64,000 bases of DNA. Source: Marvania coccoides (taxonomy: Eukaryota; Chlorophyta; Trebouxiophyceae; Chlorellales; Chlorellaceae). Where the stretch lies: assembly GCA_963854735.1 (NCBI GenBank), contig OY978098.1, positions 1,307,501 to 1,371,500 on the forward strand, written 5' to 3'. The notes beneath the pieces were generated by a model. That model ran no database searches. It worked only from the letters and a program-made list of their open reading frames with translations, and was not told where the DNA came from. The position numbers were made by a program, and so were the translations under genes. This document shows positions 46,240 through 56,398 of this stretch, piece by piece (within the stretch, counting starts at the first letter, position 1; each line of letters opens with the position of its first letter).

Positions 46240-46400
46240 TTTATTAATATGCTTTATCGCCGTAAATGTTTGTTTTCTCATTACTGTAAGCTCGTTATGG
46301 GCGGCTGAGAGGGACAAGCATTGTATTATAGGAGCACGCAAATATTTCTATTAAGCTTCATTCAAGGGTTCGTTTCCATTAATTAATTATTCGTTTCATT

Positions 46401-48608
46401 TCACTCTTCATCGCTTCCTTCCTCTTCCTCCTTGGCCCCCTTTCCTTTCTTTTTCGCCGGCTTTGTTCCTGCAGCTGCTGCCGTCGCAGTCTTGGCTTTT
46501 TTCTTTTTCCCGCTGTCGTCCGCATCGAAAAATATATACTTAGACGAGCCTTTCAGCTGCACCGTCACCTTCCCTCCTCCTCCTCCTCGTCCCCCCCCCA
46601 CACCGCTCCCGCTGGCCCCGCCGCCGCCGATTCCACCGCTGCTGCTGCCACCACGCAGCTCCTCCCGCTGCCACGCCTCCTCAGCCTCCCCCTCCTCAGC
46701 CTCGTCCCCTTCCGGCGCCCACATGTAAAGCGACCGCGAAGAGCCGCTCACGAGAACGTCACGCCGCGGGTGAGGCTTGTTCACAGGGCTGATCGTCGTC
46801 AAATTGGGGTCAGCGAGGCTGGAAACCAGCGCTCCGGTGGCAGTGTCGATCAGGTCCACCGGGTGCAGCGCCACGCCCCCGTAATCCTCGGAAATGTAGC
46901 GGCCCACACAGGCCAGGCGCTCGTGGACGTCTTTGGGGTCCCACTCCGCTTTGAAGGCGGTGAGGTGGCGGTTGAAGGTGTGGGAGTGGACGATCTCGCG
47001 GTCGGCGGAGCCGTCGGGGGCGGCGCTGGCAAAGTTGTCCCACACGCGCAGGCGGTTGTCCTGTCGAAATAAAATAAATTGGAAATGGAGGAAAATTATA
47101 GAAATGATGATTGACAAAGCTGGCAATTGCGATTTCATCTAGCCTACCTGGCACGTCGTAAGGATCTTGCGGCCGGTGATGGGGCTGAAGTAGGCGGCAT
47201 TGATGACCCGGGCATGGGGGAAAGACGTCACCTCTGCCACTGAGCTGGCACCGCCCGCCGTCGCCGTGCCCAATGTACTGCCCCCGCTCCCGCTTCCTAG
47301 GTTTCTGGCGTCCAGCAGTCGCGCCTGGTAGTCATTTCCTGCCGTTAGCACTAAATTTGGGTCCGAAGGGTTGACAGAGACGGACTGCACCTTGGTATTC
47401 TTTTTATGGGCCTGCAGCACGGCCGCTGGCGATTCCATCCTGGGGTCCAGGAAATAAACCCGCCCCTTGCTGTCTCCGGCGACCACTGCCTGTGGCATGG
47501 CGTCCAGGCCGATGAATGTGACCCAGGTGCCCGCCTTGTCCTGCTCCACCACAGTCTCCCAGCCTGCAATTTATAAATAATCGTCAAAATATCAATATTA
47601 CTGGAGAATATGGAAAATAAAACAGTTTTCGTTAAAAGAAAATATATTTGGTGTTTATTAGGCGCACCTCTCGGATTCGCGTCCACCAGGGTCCTCACCG
47701 CCATGCCGATCTCCATGTCCAGCAGCTTCACCGTGCCGTCGTACGATGCAGTGGCGCACAGCGCCTCGTTGCCGGACCCACCTTGCGGCAGAAACCGCAG
47801 CCCGTTAGTGAGCCACTTGTTCAAATCGCTATACACCGTCCGCTCAAACACCTTGTCAAGGTCCCACACCGCAACCTGCCCGTGCTTGTCCCCGCTGAAC
47901 AGCAGGTTGTCTCGGGTGGGATGGTACTCCAAGCAGGTGACGCGGCGGGCATGCAGCTTCAGCACCGCGGCGTCTACCGTCCATCGCTGAGGGGCGGGAC
48001 CCACGGAGTGCGCTCCCGCGCTGCGGCCCTCCCGCTCCCGCTTGTGCACGTACGCGAGCGTGGATCCGCGGGTGACGTCGGCTGCGGCGGTGCATGCGAG
48101 CTCAGGGGCCATGCGGTGGGGGCAGGTGGCGGTGGAGTGGCCCTTCTGGCCGCTGCGTGACGAACACGACGGTATGGTGTTGATAGGTATCGAAGAATGG
48201 CAGTTGAAGAAGGTTCAGCAGAAACGGACGAATAGAAATAGGATTAAAATTAGAATAATATGTTTGTCAAGCAAAATTGACGCTTTGATGGCATCGTACG
48301 ACTCACCACAGGTAGCATGGCTTGTTGACGCAATCGATGTACGTTGCACCTACAAATCCAGCAAAATGGCCGCGACAGCCGCAGACGTGGCACGCATCTT
48401 TGTCTTTGAGCTTGACCGAGATCTTGGAGCGAGCTGGAGCGGCGGAAGGGCCGGCAGCGTCTTCTAGAATGATGTCGCCCTGCAGGCGGTCCAAAACAAG
48501 CTGCCCCGCAGTACGGGCCTCATCCTCCTCATCCTCTTCGTCGGAGCTTGAAGACGACGACGATTCTTCGATGCCTTCGTCAGGAATTACCCACCGCGTG
48601 GCCGACAT
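46401..48608 (-). CDS. DDB2: Damaged-DNA-binding protein 2, plant type (zinc knuckle plus WD40)
   Basis: Recognises UV photoproducts in chromatin as part of the CUL4-DDB1 ligase. Exons 48608-48307, 48152-47668, 47563-47148 and 47060-46401 give 620 residues. An acidic Ser/Glu N-terminus is followed by cysteines CHVCGCRGHFAG and a CCHC knuckle CYLCGQKGHSTATC, which is split by intron 1, then WD40 repeats. Family signatures: VTCLEYHPTRDNLLFSGDK, KWLTNGLRFLPQG, NRHLTAFKAEWDPKD and RYISEDYGGVALHP. The C-terminus is an added Gly/Ser/Lys/Glu-rich tail of about 90 residues, which the family does not need. It is divergent from Lon (276 bp). Confidence 0.95.
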
Positions 48609-48884
48609 CGTTGCGAACAATTTGATCAAAATCTCAGAGAAAAAAAATATCAATTGAGCAGTTTGGGAGGGTCCGGCAAGCACCCAATACTCAAAATTGC
48701 TGCAACGTATTTATTCGTAATTTTAAAATGGGTTTACGGAGCGAAATGAGTGGCTTTGGACACATTCAACGAATAATCGAAGTGGGCTCTGTTGCAACAA
48801 CCTCCAGCATTTTAATACATTTTAATTTCATTTTTGTGAAGATAATTTTCTCTACAACAGATACCAAGACTCTCTTCCAGCCTC
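48609..48884. promoter_or_regulatory. Bidirectional promoter region, DDB2 / LON2
   Basis: 276 bp between ATGs; AT-rich with no clear element. Confidence 0.4.
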
Positions 48885-51800
48885 ATGAGGCGAGGAAATA
48901 ATTCATTTTCGAATCTTGACAAGAGCTTGCCGCTCCTGCGATTGCCTCCCGATACTGTGCTTCTTCCAGGAGGCTATGTGAGAGTAAACATCTCTGCCGG
49001 CAGCAGCGGGGTGGCCCTGGTGGAGCGCCTGCTGCGCAACCGCTCTTCCCAAAGCCTCGCCGACGTGGCAGCTGTTCCAACGCGGCCAGAGGACGAGGAA
49101 GGCGCTGCGGGGTTTGGAGAAGACCATCTTTACAGCAGCGGCACTGCTGCTAGGGTGATGGAGCTGTTGCGCGCTGCTAGCAACAAATGGGTCGCCGTTT
49201 TGGAAGGCCGCTGTCGGGTGACGCTAGGCTCGAAATTGCGAGGGCCAGGGGGCGCGCAAACAGTCGAAGTAAAACAGGTGGACTACTTCAACGCGGGGCC
49301 TCACGCTCGAGACCCAGCGGAAGGCGTAACGAAAGAGGAAGCGGCGCTGCAGGCGGAGCTGTTGACCAGCGTTCAAGAGATCTTTGCCGCAGCCTCCCAG
49401 GGACGCGGAAGACTGGGGACGCGCACGCTTGAAATTCTAAAGGCGAGATAAAATTTCCATTGTTTTCGTCCTATTTTATTAAATAAGTATTACCTTGTGG
49501 ATTATTTATAAAACACGCCTTGCAGAACTACGGCCCTGCGCTCACCAGCGATGTACTAGGCTCGCTGCTCGCGCCTTCCCCCAGCGACCGCCTCGTTCTT
49601 TTGTCTCAAATCAACGTGGCTCTCAGGCTGCGCTCAGTTGCCGCCATGCTGCAGCAGCGCCTGGCGGCAGCAGGTCTCGCCGCAGCCTCCTATCTCGCCG
49701 GCCGGCGCAACCAGAGTCGGCAAAAACCAACCGGGCGAAACAGCAGCAGCGGGAGCAACCGGGACGACGAGGCAGCGGCGGGGGCAGACGCAGACAGCGA
49801 TGACGATGCAGCAGGCCCTGGCGGCGATCCTCGGGCTGTCATGGCCAAGCTCAAAGCTGCACAACCCCCCGCGGAGGTTCTGGAGGCTGCTCATGCTGAG
49901 TATCGTCGTTTAAAGCGGACTAACGCACAGCATCCGGGCTACTCGGCTACTCTCAGCTACCTGGAGACCCTCGCAGACCTGCCCTGGCAGCGCTCCGCCG
50001 GCGCCACGCGCCGCCCCAGCCTCGCCGCGGTGCTCGAGCAGCTGGACGCAGAGTGAGTAGCTTCGGTGTTAATTCCGCAGCACCCGACCTTTTCTTTTCG
50101 TTGTTTTTTTCGTTTCAGATTTTGACACACTTTCATGAATGAATTATATGCAAATTCGTTGCCATCTTCTGATTTAATTTCTTCTCATAAGCATTAGTGC
50201 ACCTCTTCTTTTCGCAGCCACGCTGGGCTGAACAAAGTGAAGCAGCGCATCGTTCAGTTTGTCGCCGTCCAGTCGCTCCGAGGGTGGGACGCCCGCGCCC
50301 CCGTCCTCTGCCTGGTGGGCCCACCCGGCGTGGGCAAAACTTCGGTGGCCCGCTCCATGGCCGCCGCCCTGCGCCGCCCCTTCCGCCGCATTTCTCTTGG
50401 CGGGGTGCGGGACGAAGCAGAAATCCGAGGCCACCGCCGAACCTATGTCGGCGCTATGCCTGGGCGGATTGTGGACGCGCTGCGCCGGGCGGGGGCGCGC
50501 GACGCGGTGCTGCTGCTGGACGAGGTGGACAAGACGGGGCGGGACGCAAGGGGGGACCCTGCTGCGGCGCTGCTGGAGGTGCTGGACCCCGAGCAGAACG
50601 CTGCCTTCATGGACCACTACCTGGGCGTGCCGGTGGATTTGTCTAAGATTATCTTCGTGTGAGTATATTCAGAAGAAGAAAATTGTGCAAATTGCAAAAA
50701 AATGACAAGGGGCGCTGATAGTGCCCATTTTCCCGCACTTGAGGAAATGGAATACCGCGTGAAATCGTTGCTCATGTGGTCTGCTTCTGTTTCTTTCTAT
50801 CAGGTGCACTGCTAATTCTGCCGCTGACATTCCCCCAGCCCTGTACGACCGCTTTGAAGTCGTCAACCTCAGCGGCTACACCGTTGACGAAAAGATGGCC
50901 ATCGCGGAGCGCCACCTGGTACCGCGCGCCCTGGTGGAGCACGGCATCAGCCCTGGCCGGCTTAAATTCCCGCCCGCCACGCTGCGCCTGCTGGCAGAGG
51001 GCTACACCCGCGAAGCAGGGGTGCGAGACTTGGCTCGCGCCCTGGCTGCGGTCTGCCGCCACGTGGCGGTGAAGCTGGTGGCGGAGGGGGAGGTGGAGAT
51101 CGCAGCCCCGCTGCTGGCCGAAGAGGCGATGACGTTTTTGCCTTGTTCTCCTTCGGGAGGGGAAGAAAGTCACCCTGAGGAGCCAGAAGCCTCTGCGGCT
51201 GCGTTTTCCGCGGTGCTGGGCTCCGCGTGGAGCAGCAGTGGGACCAGGAGGCGGCTCCAGGGACAGGAGGTGTCTACAGCCAGCACCGAACAGCAGCCAT
51301 TTGCTCCTCCGTCTCTGAGCCTCCCACCGGCGCTGCCTCTGCGCCTGCTGGGAGAAGGCAGCATGGGGCTGGTCACCCCTGAGCCAGGGCCTTCCTCCCA
51401 CCCCCCTCATGATTCCTGCCAGCTGCCGCCAGCAGCGCCTCCCGCTGTCGCCGCGGCCGCCGCGGCCGCCCCGCTGCCCCCTCCCATCACCGTGGACTCC
51501 GACCTCATTGGGGAGGTGCTGGGCCCCAGCCGCTACCAGAAGCATGACGAGCAGCACCGCATTTCGTCCCCCGGCACCGCTGCTGGACTGGTGTGGACGG
51601 CGGCAGGCGGGGCTGTGCAGTACATAGAGTGCTGCGCCACCTCCACGGGCCGGGCCGCCGCCGCGGGCGGCCTCACGCTGACCGGCAGCTTGGGGGACGT
51701 GCTGGAAGAAAGCGCGACGCTGTCTTTATCGTGGGTGCGTTCACACGCAGCTGCACTAGGGCTGCCGCAGGGGGAAGCCTGCCCCGCTCGCGCATGGGAC

Positions 51801-52190
51801 ATCCACGTGCACCTCCCGTCAGGGGCCGTCCCCAAAGATGGTCCCTCTGCGGGGGTGACCCTGGCAGTAGCGTTGGTATCGCTGTTTACTGGAAAGTGCG
51901 TGCGTGCCGATACAGCGATGACGGGAGAGCTGACGCTGCGGGGGCTGGTGCTGCCTGTGGGAGGGGTGAAAGAGAAGGTGCTGGCTGCGGCTGCGGCGGG
52001 GCTGCGCCGTGTAATTTTGCCGTCTCGGAATCTGAGGGGCGTCGAATCGGAGCTGCCTGAGGCCGCGCGAGCGGGGGTGGAGCTGATCCCGGTGGAGAGG
52101 CTGGAGCAGGTGCTGGCGGCGGCGTTTGACCCCCCGCTGGAGCTGCTGGAGGAGCACCAAGAGCAGCGCTACCCAGTGGCGAGGCTTTGA
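48885..52190 (+). CDS. LON2: Lon protease, peroxisomal type (PTS1-like ARL end)
   Basis: ATP-dependent Ser/Lys protease and chaperone. Exons 48885-49442, 49526-50052, 50218-50658 and 50804-52190 give 970 residues. Order: N-terminal substrate domain with a low-complexity acidic insert, AAA+ module with Walker [10 protein letters not shown] (about 394-402), LLLDEVDK and [12 protein letters not shown], then the protease domain with catalytic Ser in PKDGPSAGV (about 856) and Lys in GGVKEKV (about 898). The last three residues, ARL, fit a minor plant PTS1, and there is no N-terminal presequence, so peroxisome is likelier than mitochondrion. About 120 Pro/Ala/Ser-rich residues separate ATPase and protease. 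Intron 1 is GC-AG (AAAG|GCGAGA at 49443). Confidence 0.93.
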
Positions 52191-52360
52191 AAATGAAAAA
52201 TATCCCTCTTTGTGGCGAATAGGAAAAAAAAAACATTTTCCAGTAGAATTGTACTGTACATGTACTTGTACAAAATGTGGTCTACATGGTAGCGATAAAT
52301 TCATGCTTGTGCGAAGAATGAAATGAATTGTATATAGACGAAATTGCACTCAATTTCCCA

Positions 52361-52459
52361 GAGTTTTCTACGTGAGTTTTTTCCATGTAGAAAACTGAGT
52401 TTGCTACACTTTGAGTTTTCTACGGTGTGTGAGTTTTTTCCATGTAGAAAACTGAGTTT
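52361..52459. repeat. Two direct repeats that each form a hairpin
   Basis: Units at 52361-52402 and 52413-52459 share GAGTTTTCTAC and TTTTTTCCATGTAGAAAACT. Within each unit AGTTTTCTAC pairs with GTAGAAAACT. They lie in the convergent 3' region of Lon and bL34, so they could form terminator-like or 3' UTR hairpins. Confidence 0.85.
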
Positions 52460-52577
52460 ACTTGTGGTCAAGCATAATGCTTTACATGAAAGCTGCTGCT
52501 AAAAAAAAATGTAGTATAAAAATTGCATATTTTTCATAACCCACCACCCCATCAACGACTATTCAGCGGGGTTTTTT

Positions 52578-53206
52578 TCACTTGCGAGTGGGCATGCCGC
52601 CGGGGGCGAGGTTCTTGCGGCCCTTCTTCCTCCGCGCCTGCAGCACTTTGCGGCCGCCGACGGTCTGCGTGCGGGTGCGGAAGCCCGACACGCGAGCGCG
52701 CTTCCTGCGGGTACCGCTCAGGGTGCAGCCCAGGCCCTTCTTGTTGTTGGCCTCCACCAGCAGCGGCACGCGGCTGCGCATCGCCCGACGGAAAGGGTCC
52801 ATCACCATTTCTGCAGTCATATGACAAATATTAGCGATAAATGATCAGTATTAATGCTTGATTGAAATGCTCGTGTCGCCAGAAACATTAGAGGTGGGCC
52901 AGGCAGCCAGCCCGAGGGGAAAAAACAAGTGCTAGCCATGTGATGAATTTGTTTTGGCCAGCCGACCACTGCTGTTCGCCCATAATCTGCGTTCATCGGT
53001 TGAAATGTGGTATAGAGCGCGGAGTACTCACGTGCAAAGGATGCGCAGAGGCTGCCGAGCGTAGAAGCCACGGGGCTGAGAAACTCTGTCTGCAGCTGCG
53101 CGGGGCGGGATACCCGGAGAGGCGCCTTGGCGAAGGCTGTGCGAGGCACCGTCAGCTTGACGGTCCTGGGCGCGGTGGCCTGGAATGCAGTTGTTCGCAC
53201 AGCCAT
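52578..53206 (-). CDS. RPL34 (plastid): Plastid ribosomal protein bL34 precursor
   Basis: Component of the bacterial-type large ribosomal subunit. Exons 53206-53032 and 52810-52578 give 135 residues. The mature part, about the last 50 residues, has the bL34 signature [14 protein letters not shown] and [14 protein letters not shown]. The first 75 residues are rich in Ala, Thr, Arg and Val with few acids, typical of a plastid transit peptide. The extended N-terminus and plant-like context favour plastid over mitochondrion. It is divergent from RAF2, another plastid protein gene. Confidence 0.93.
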
Positions 53207-53545
53207 TGAGCGATTTATATCCTCTGAATTTTTAACGGAATGAAATACCGATCCCGCTGCGGCTGATTTCAAAAGAATTCTAATGCCCAACTAATATTAC
53301 AACATAAACCGCCTTCAATCGGCAAGGCGGAAATTTCCGCCGCAGGCATCCGAGGTACATGTATATGTACCTCACCGTCTCTTCCTCCTACGCTCATTTC
53401 TGACGCATTCCGCTCTTGGAACTCATAATTTAATCACATTTCAACCTGCAAGCTTCCCTGCCCCTGCGCCGAAAGTCCTAGCCCTCGTGCAGGTTTTTTA
53501 ATTTTCGATTGTCTTCGTGGGGAGCTTTCGCTCGCCGTATTTGGA
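53207..53545. promoter_or_regulatory. Bidirectional promoter of two plastid-protein genes with two palindromes
   Basis: 339 bp between the bL34 and RAF2 starts. GCGGAAATTTCCGC at 53327-53340 is a perfect 14-bp palindrome. GAGGTACAT-GTAT-ATGTACCTC at 53352-53373 has perfect 9-base arms. Both could be operator sites for a dimeric factor; that is inference. Confidence 0.55.
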
Positions 53546-54637
53546 ATGCAACGCTCCGTTGGTGAGCGAACATTGTCAATTGATGTGCTCTGACCATGTT
53601 CCACACGCCTTGCGATGTCCAATGTGGCAATCCGCTCCCCTTTATCCAACGCTCCAACGCTTCTCCGCCGCTCCCTTTTTTTTATTTTTTGCAGGCACTT
53701 TGTCTGCCACATCCCGTGCTGCCCAACTCTTCGTGAGTTCATCGACATTGCAATGTTGTTTCCCTCCTAAATTGATAGTTTCTCCTCTTCACTTTCTCAC
53801 AATTCCCGTCGCCGCCGTCTGTTCTTTTTCATTCCATGCAGCGGAATAGGGCTGTTTCCCACGGCGCCCGTGCGCGAGGTGCGCTGCGGTGCTACGCTGG
53901 TTTAGACCCCGGCACAGAGCGTGCACTGCTGGGAGAGGTGAGGCAGCAATGTGCAGACGTCGGAACTTAGGAGATTGTAAAGTAACGCATCCCCTCCCCT
54001 CCTCTCATGACCAGAACTTTGGCGCCCGCGACCCCACAGCGGGCGAGATTGAGAGTAATTTCACTGACAAGGTCCTAGGAAACTTCGACACGGAGCATAT
54101 CATCAAGTACGAAAGGATTTTTTCTTTTATTGTCTCTGCCCGATGAAACCTTTTTTTTATCACCCCGCACTCCTTCCCTCAAAACGAATTGAACGGCCCT
54201 AATTTTTCGCTTAATTTTTCTTGCGCAGGCCCCCCGAGGCGCTGGGCGACATCGCCGGCCTCAAGAACAAAAAGTGCGAGCCCTGCAAGGGCGGCAACGT
54301 CCCCAAGCTCGATGACGCAGAAATCAACCGTCTGAGGCTGCAGTGCCCCGGGTGGCGGGTGACCGTCACCGGCAAGGGCGTGCCTTGCATCTCCTGCGAC
54401 TGGAAGACCCGCAACTTCATGGCAGCACTGGACCTTGTGAAGCGTGTCGGTGAGGTGGCAGAGGGAGAGGGCCACCACCCTGACCTGCACATCACCGGCT
54501 ACAATAACGTGTTGGCGGAGATCACCACCCACTCGATGGGCGGGCTGACGCGGAATGACTTCATCCTAGCGGCCAAGCTCAACGAGCTCGACTTTTCCGA
54601 CCTCATGCCCAAGAGAAAGCCCAAGTTCTGGGCGTAA
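53546..54637 (+). CDS. RAF2: RAF2/pterin-4a-carbinolamine dehydratase-like plastid protein
   Basis: Plant homologues of this dehydratase-fold protein assist Rubisco accumulation. Five exons: 53546-53561, 53695-53732, 53842-53937, 54015-54106 and 54229-54637, all phases agreeing, give 216 residues. The first about 50 residues look like a transit peptide (RSVGTLSATSRAAQLF). NFGARDPTAGEIESNFTDKVLGNFDTEHII is the plant-specific pre-domain. The dehydratase fold follows with GHHPDLHITGYNNVLAEITTHSMGGLTRNDFILAAKL, where the usual histidine pair (HHPD) is kept. Dehydratase chemistry is therefore possible. CEPCKGG adds a Cys pair of unknown role. Four of its five exons are under 100 nt. Confidence 0.88.
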
Positions 54638-55392
54638 GAAAAGGAAGAAAGAAATATTGTGGAGGGTTAGTTAGAAGGAGGAGTGGTGATTGAGTGTCGC
54701 ATGCAGTGCTTTGTTCATGATTGATTGATTCGTGATTTTTCTTGCGTTTGTAGCTGCTGTAATTTGATTTGGTAAAGGAGTTATTGAAGAGAAAAAAACC
54801 GTAGGAGTCGTGAGCGCAGCTCCGTCGGCATTGTCGCGCCGGTAGCTGCAGCGAGAGCGGCCAGGAGGAGAAGCACAAACACCACCTGAAACGTTCAAAA
54901 ATTGTCATTGCTGCTATGTGACACGGCTTTACGAGCCCTATGATGAGCGGTGACATATTCAGTGTGCATCAACATTGGCGCAGTCATCCCTTCAGCAGTT
55001 GATGAGGCAGGTGAGGCCTAAAGCGTGAAACTTGGAACAGTCAATTTAAATTTAATTATTATTACTTTATTTTTATTTTTGAATTTGATCGACTGCAGGT
55101 CCCGCCAGGAGCGGAGGCCATGCCCTCATGGCCTGCCGAGGCGATGCTGCCGGCTTTGATCCGCGATGTTGCACCTGAGGGGTACCTTGTGAATTTGTAC
55201 TGTGAGTTTGTGGCGCATTTTTTTATTTGTTCAAAAACAACCAAACGATAGGCACTAGTTTCCACCATTTTTTCTGTTCTGGGGCATTGTGGGTGAACCC
55301 TGAAACCGGGGTTTTGTAGACCGGCCGGCGGGCAACTTTGCCCGAAGGCGTTGTTGTTGGGAATTTTCGATCGAAACTCTGGCCTGGCCTGG
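54638..55392. other. Gene-poor stretch with possible exon fragments
   Basis: The segment 55099-55201 is open in one plus frame (VPPGAEAMPSWPAEAMLPAL), flanked by an acceptor-like CTGCAG and a donor-like GTGAGT. A second open piece from about 55318 (PAGGQLCPKALLLGIFDRNSG) runs into the palindrome. Their phases do not join cleanly, so no gene is called. The rest is AT-rich. Confidence 0.35.
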
Positions 55393-55851
55393 TGCATTGT
55401 GCAGGTCACTGATAACACCGGGAATCACCCCACAGTATTTCGGACCCGCTCTGAAGTTTGGCCCCACGTGGAGGCCTACTCTCCTCGAGCCGCCCGCTGC
55501 CTTGAGCCAGGCCAGGTCGTTTCTGTTCTTCATGCCAGTACCAGCAGCTGGCGACCTGCCAGAGTCCAAGTCATGTACCCTAATGGATGCCTGGTGGTTT
55601 TTAAATTAATTTTAAATTAATTAAATTTAATTAATTAAAAACCACCAGGCATCCATATCCATAGGGTACATGACTTGGACTCTGGCAGGTCGCCAGCTGC
55701 TGGTACTGGCATGAAGAACAGAAACGACCTGGCCTGGCTCAAGGCAGCGGGAGGCTCGAGGAGAGTAGGCCTCCACGTGGGGCCAAACTTCAGAGCGGGT
55801 CCGAAATACTGTGGGGTGATTCCCGGTGTTATCAGTAACCTGCACAATGCA
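55393..55851. repeat. Near-perfect inverted duplication (about 215-bp arms, about 25-bp AT-rich centre)
   Basis: The left arm, about 55393-55610, and the right arm, about 55633-55851, are reverse complements apart from a few substitutions and a short TGGATA-type insertion in the right arm (near 55662). The loop is TTAAATTAATTAAATT-like. Both arms encode the same peptide, on plus for the left and minus for the right: EPGQVVSVLHASTSSWRPARV is shared. That reads like a Tudor/Agenet-style or other small beta domain, with no named match. Any transcript across it would fold into a long hairpin. Confidence 0.95.
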
Positions 55852-56398
55852 TGGGGGTGCCAAGATCATTTTGTTGCAAAATTAGTTATACTAATATAGT
55901 TTTTATAGCTAATTAACTGCCAATTTCTAGCTCTGGAAAGCAGTAGTTGAAGTGGTCGGATAGGGAAGCTTGCTGTGTTCACGCTTGGGTAGCCATAGAA
56001 ACACACGAGGGCGTGTCCGGCGTGTTGCGCTCCTGAGGCTGCCACACAAGCCAGCTTGTCCCGGAGGAACATTTATTGAATGAGTGTGTCAGTGTATTTT
56101 GCAATGGTAAGATTTGGTACGCCTAGGTGCGCAGTGGTATGTATATCTGTTGAAGAAGAATTAACGCTGCTCTAGGGTTTGAAATATATATATGTTTGGA
56201 AATATTAGCGCGACTCCTATACTGTAGCTTTACAAAGAGGCTTGATTGTGGTTAAAGACTATACTTGTAAAAGAGCGTCGCTTGAAACGCTCGCTGCCGT
56301 CCATGACCTGGCTTCAGTAGAATCCAAGGGAAGAAATGGAGGGGCTTGAAATATTGATGGTCCAAAATACCCGTTACCTCTGCGTGCCCCTTGTGCAT
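55852..56398. other. Right flank of the palindrome, 3' flank of the PHD gene
   Basis: AT-rich; no gene seen. Confidence 0.45.

Noticed and set aside
55099..55620. A complete plus-strand gene through the left palindrome arm
   Set aside because: Candidate exons do not join in a consistent phase, and no start codon was found.
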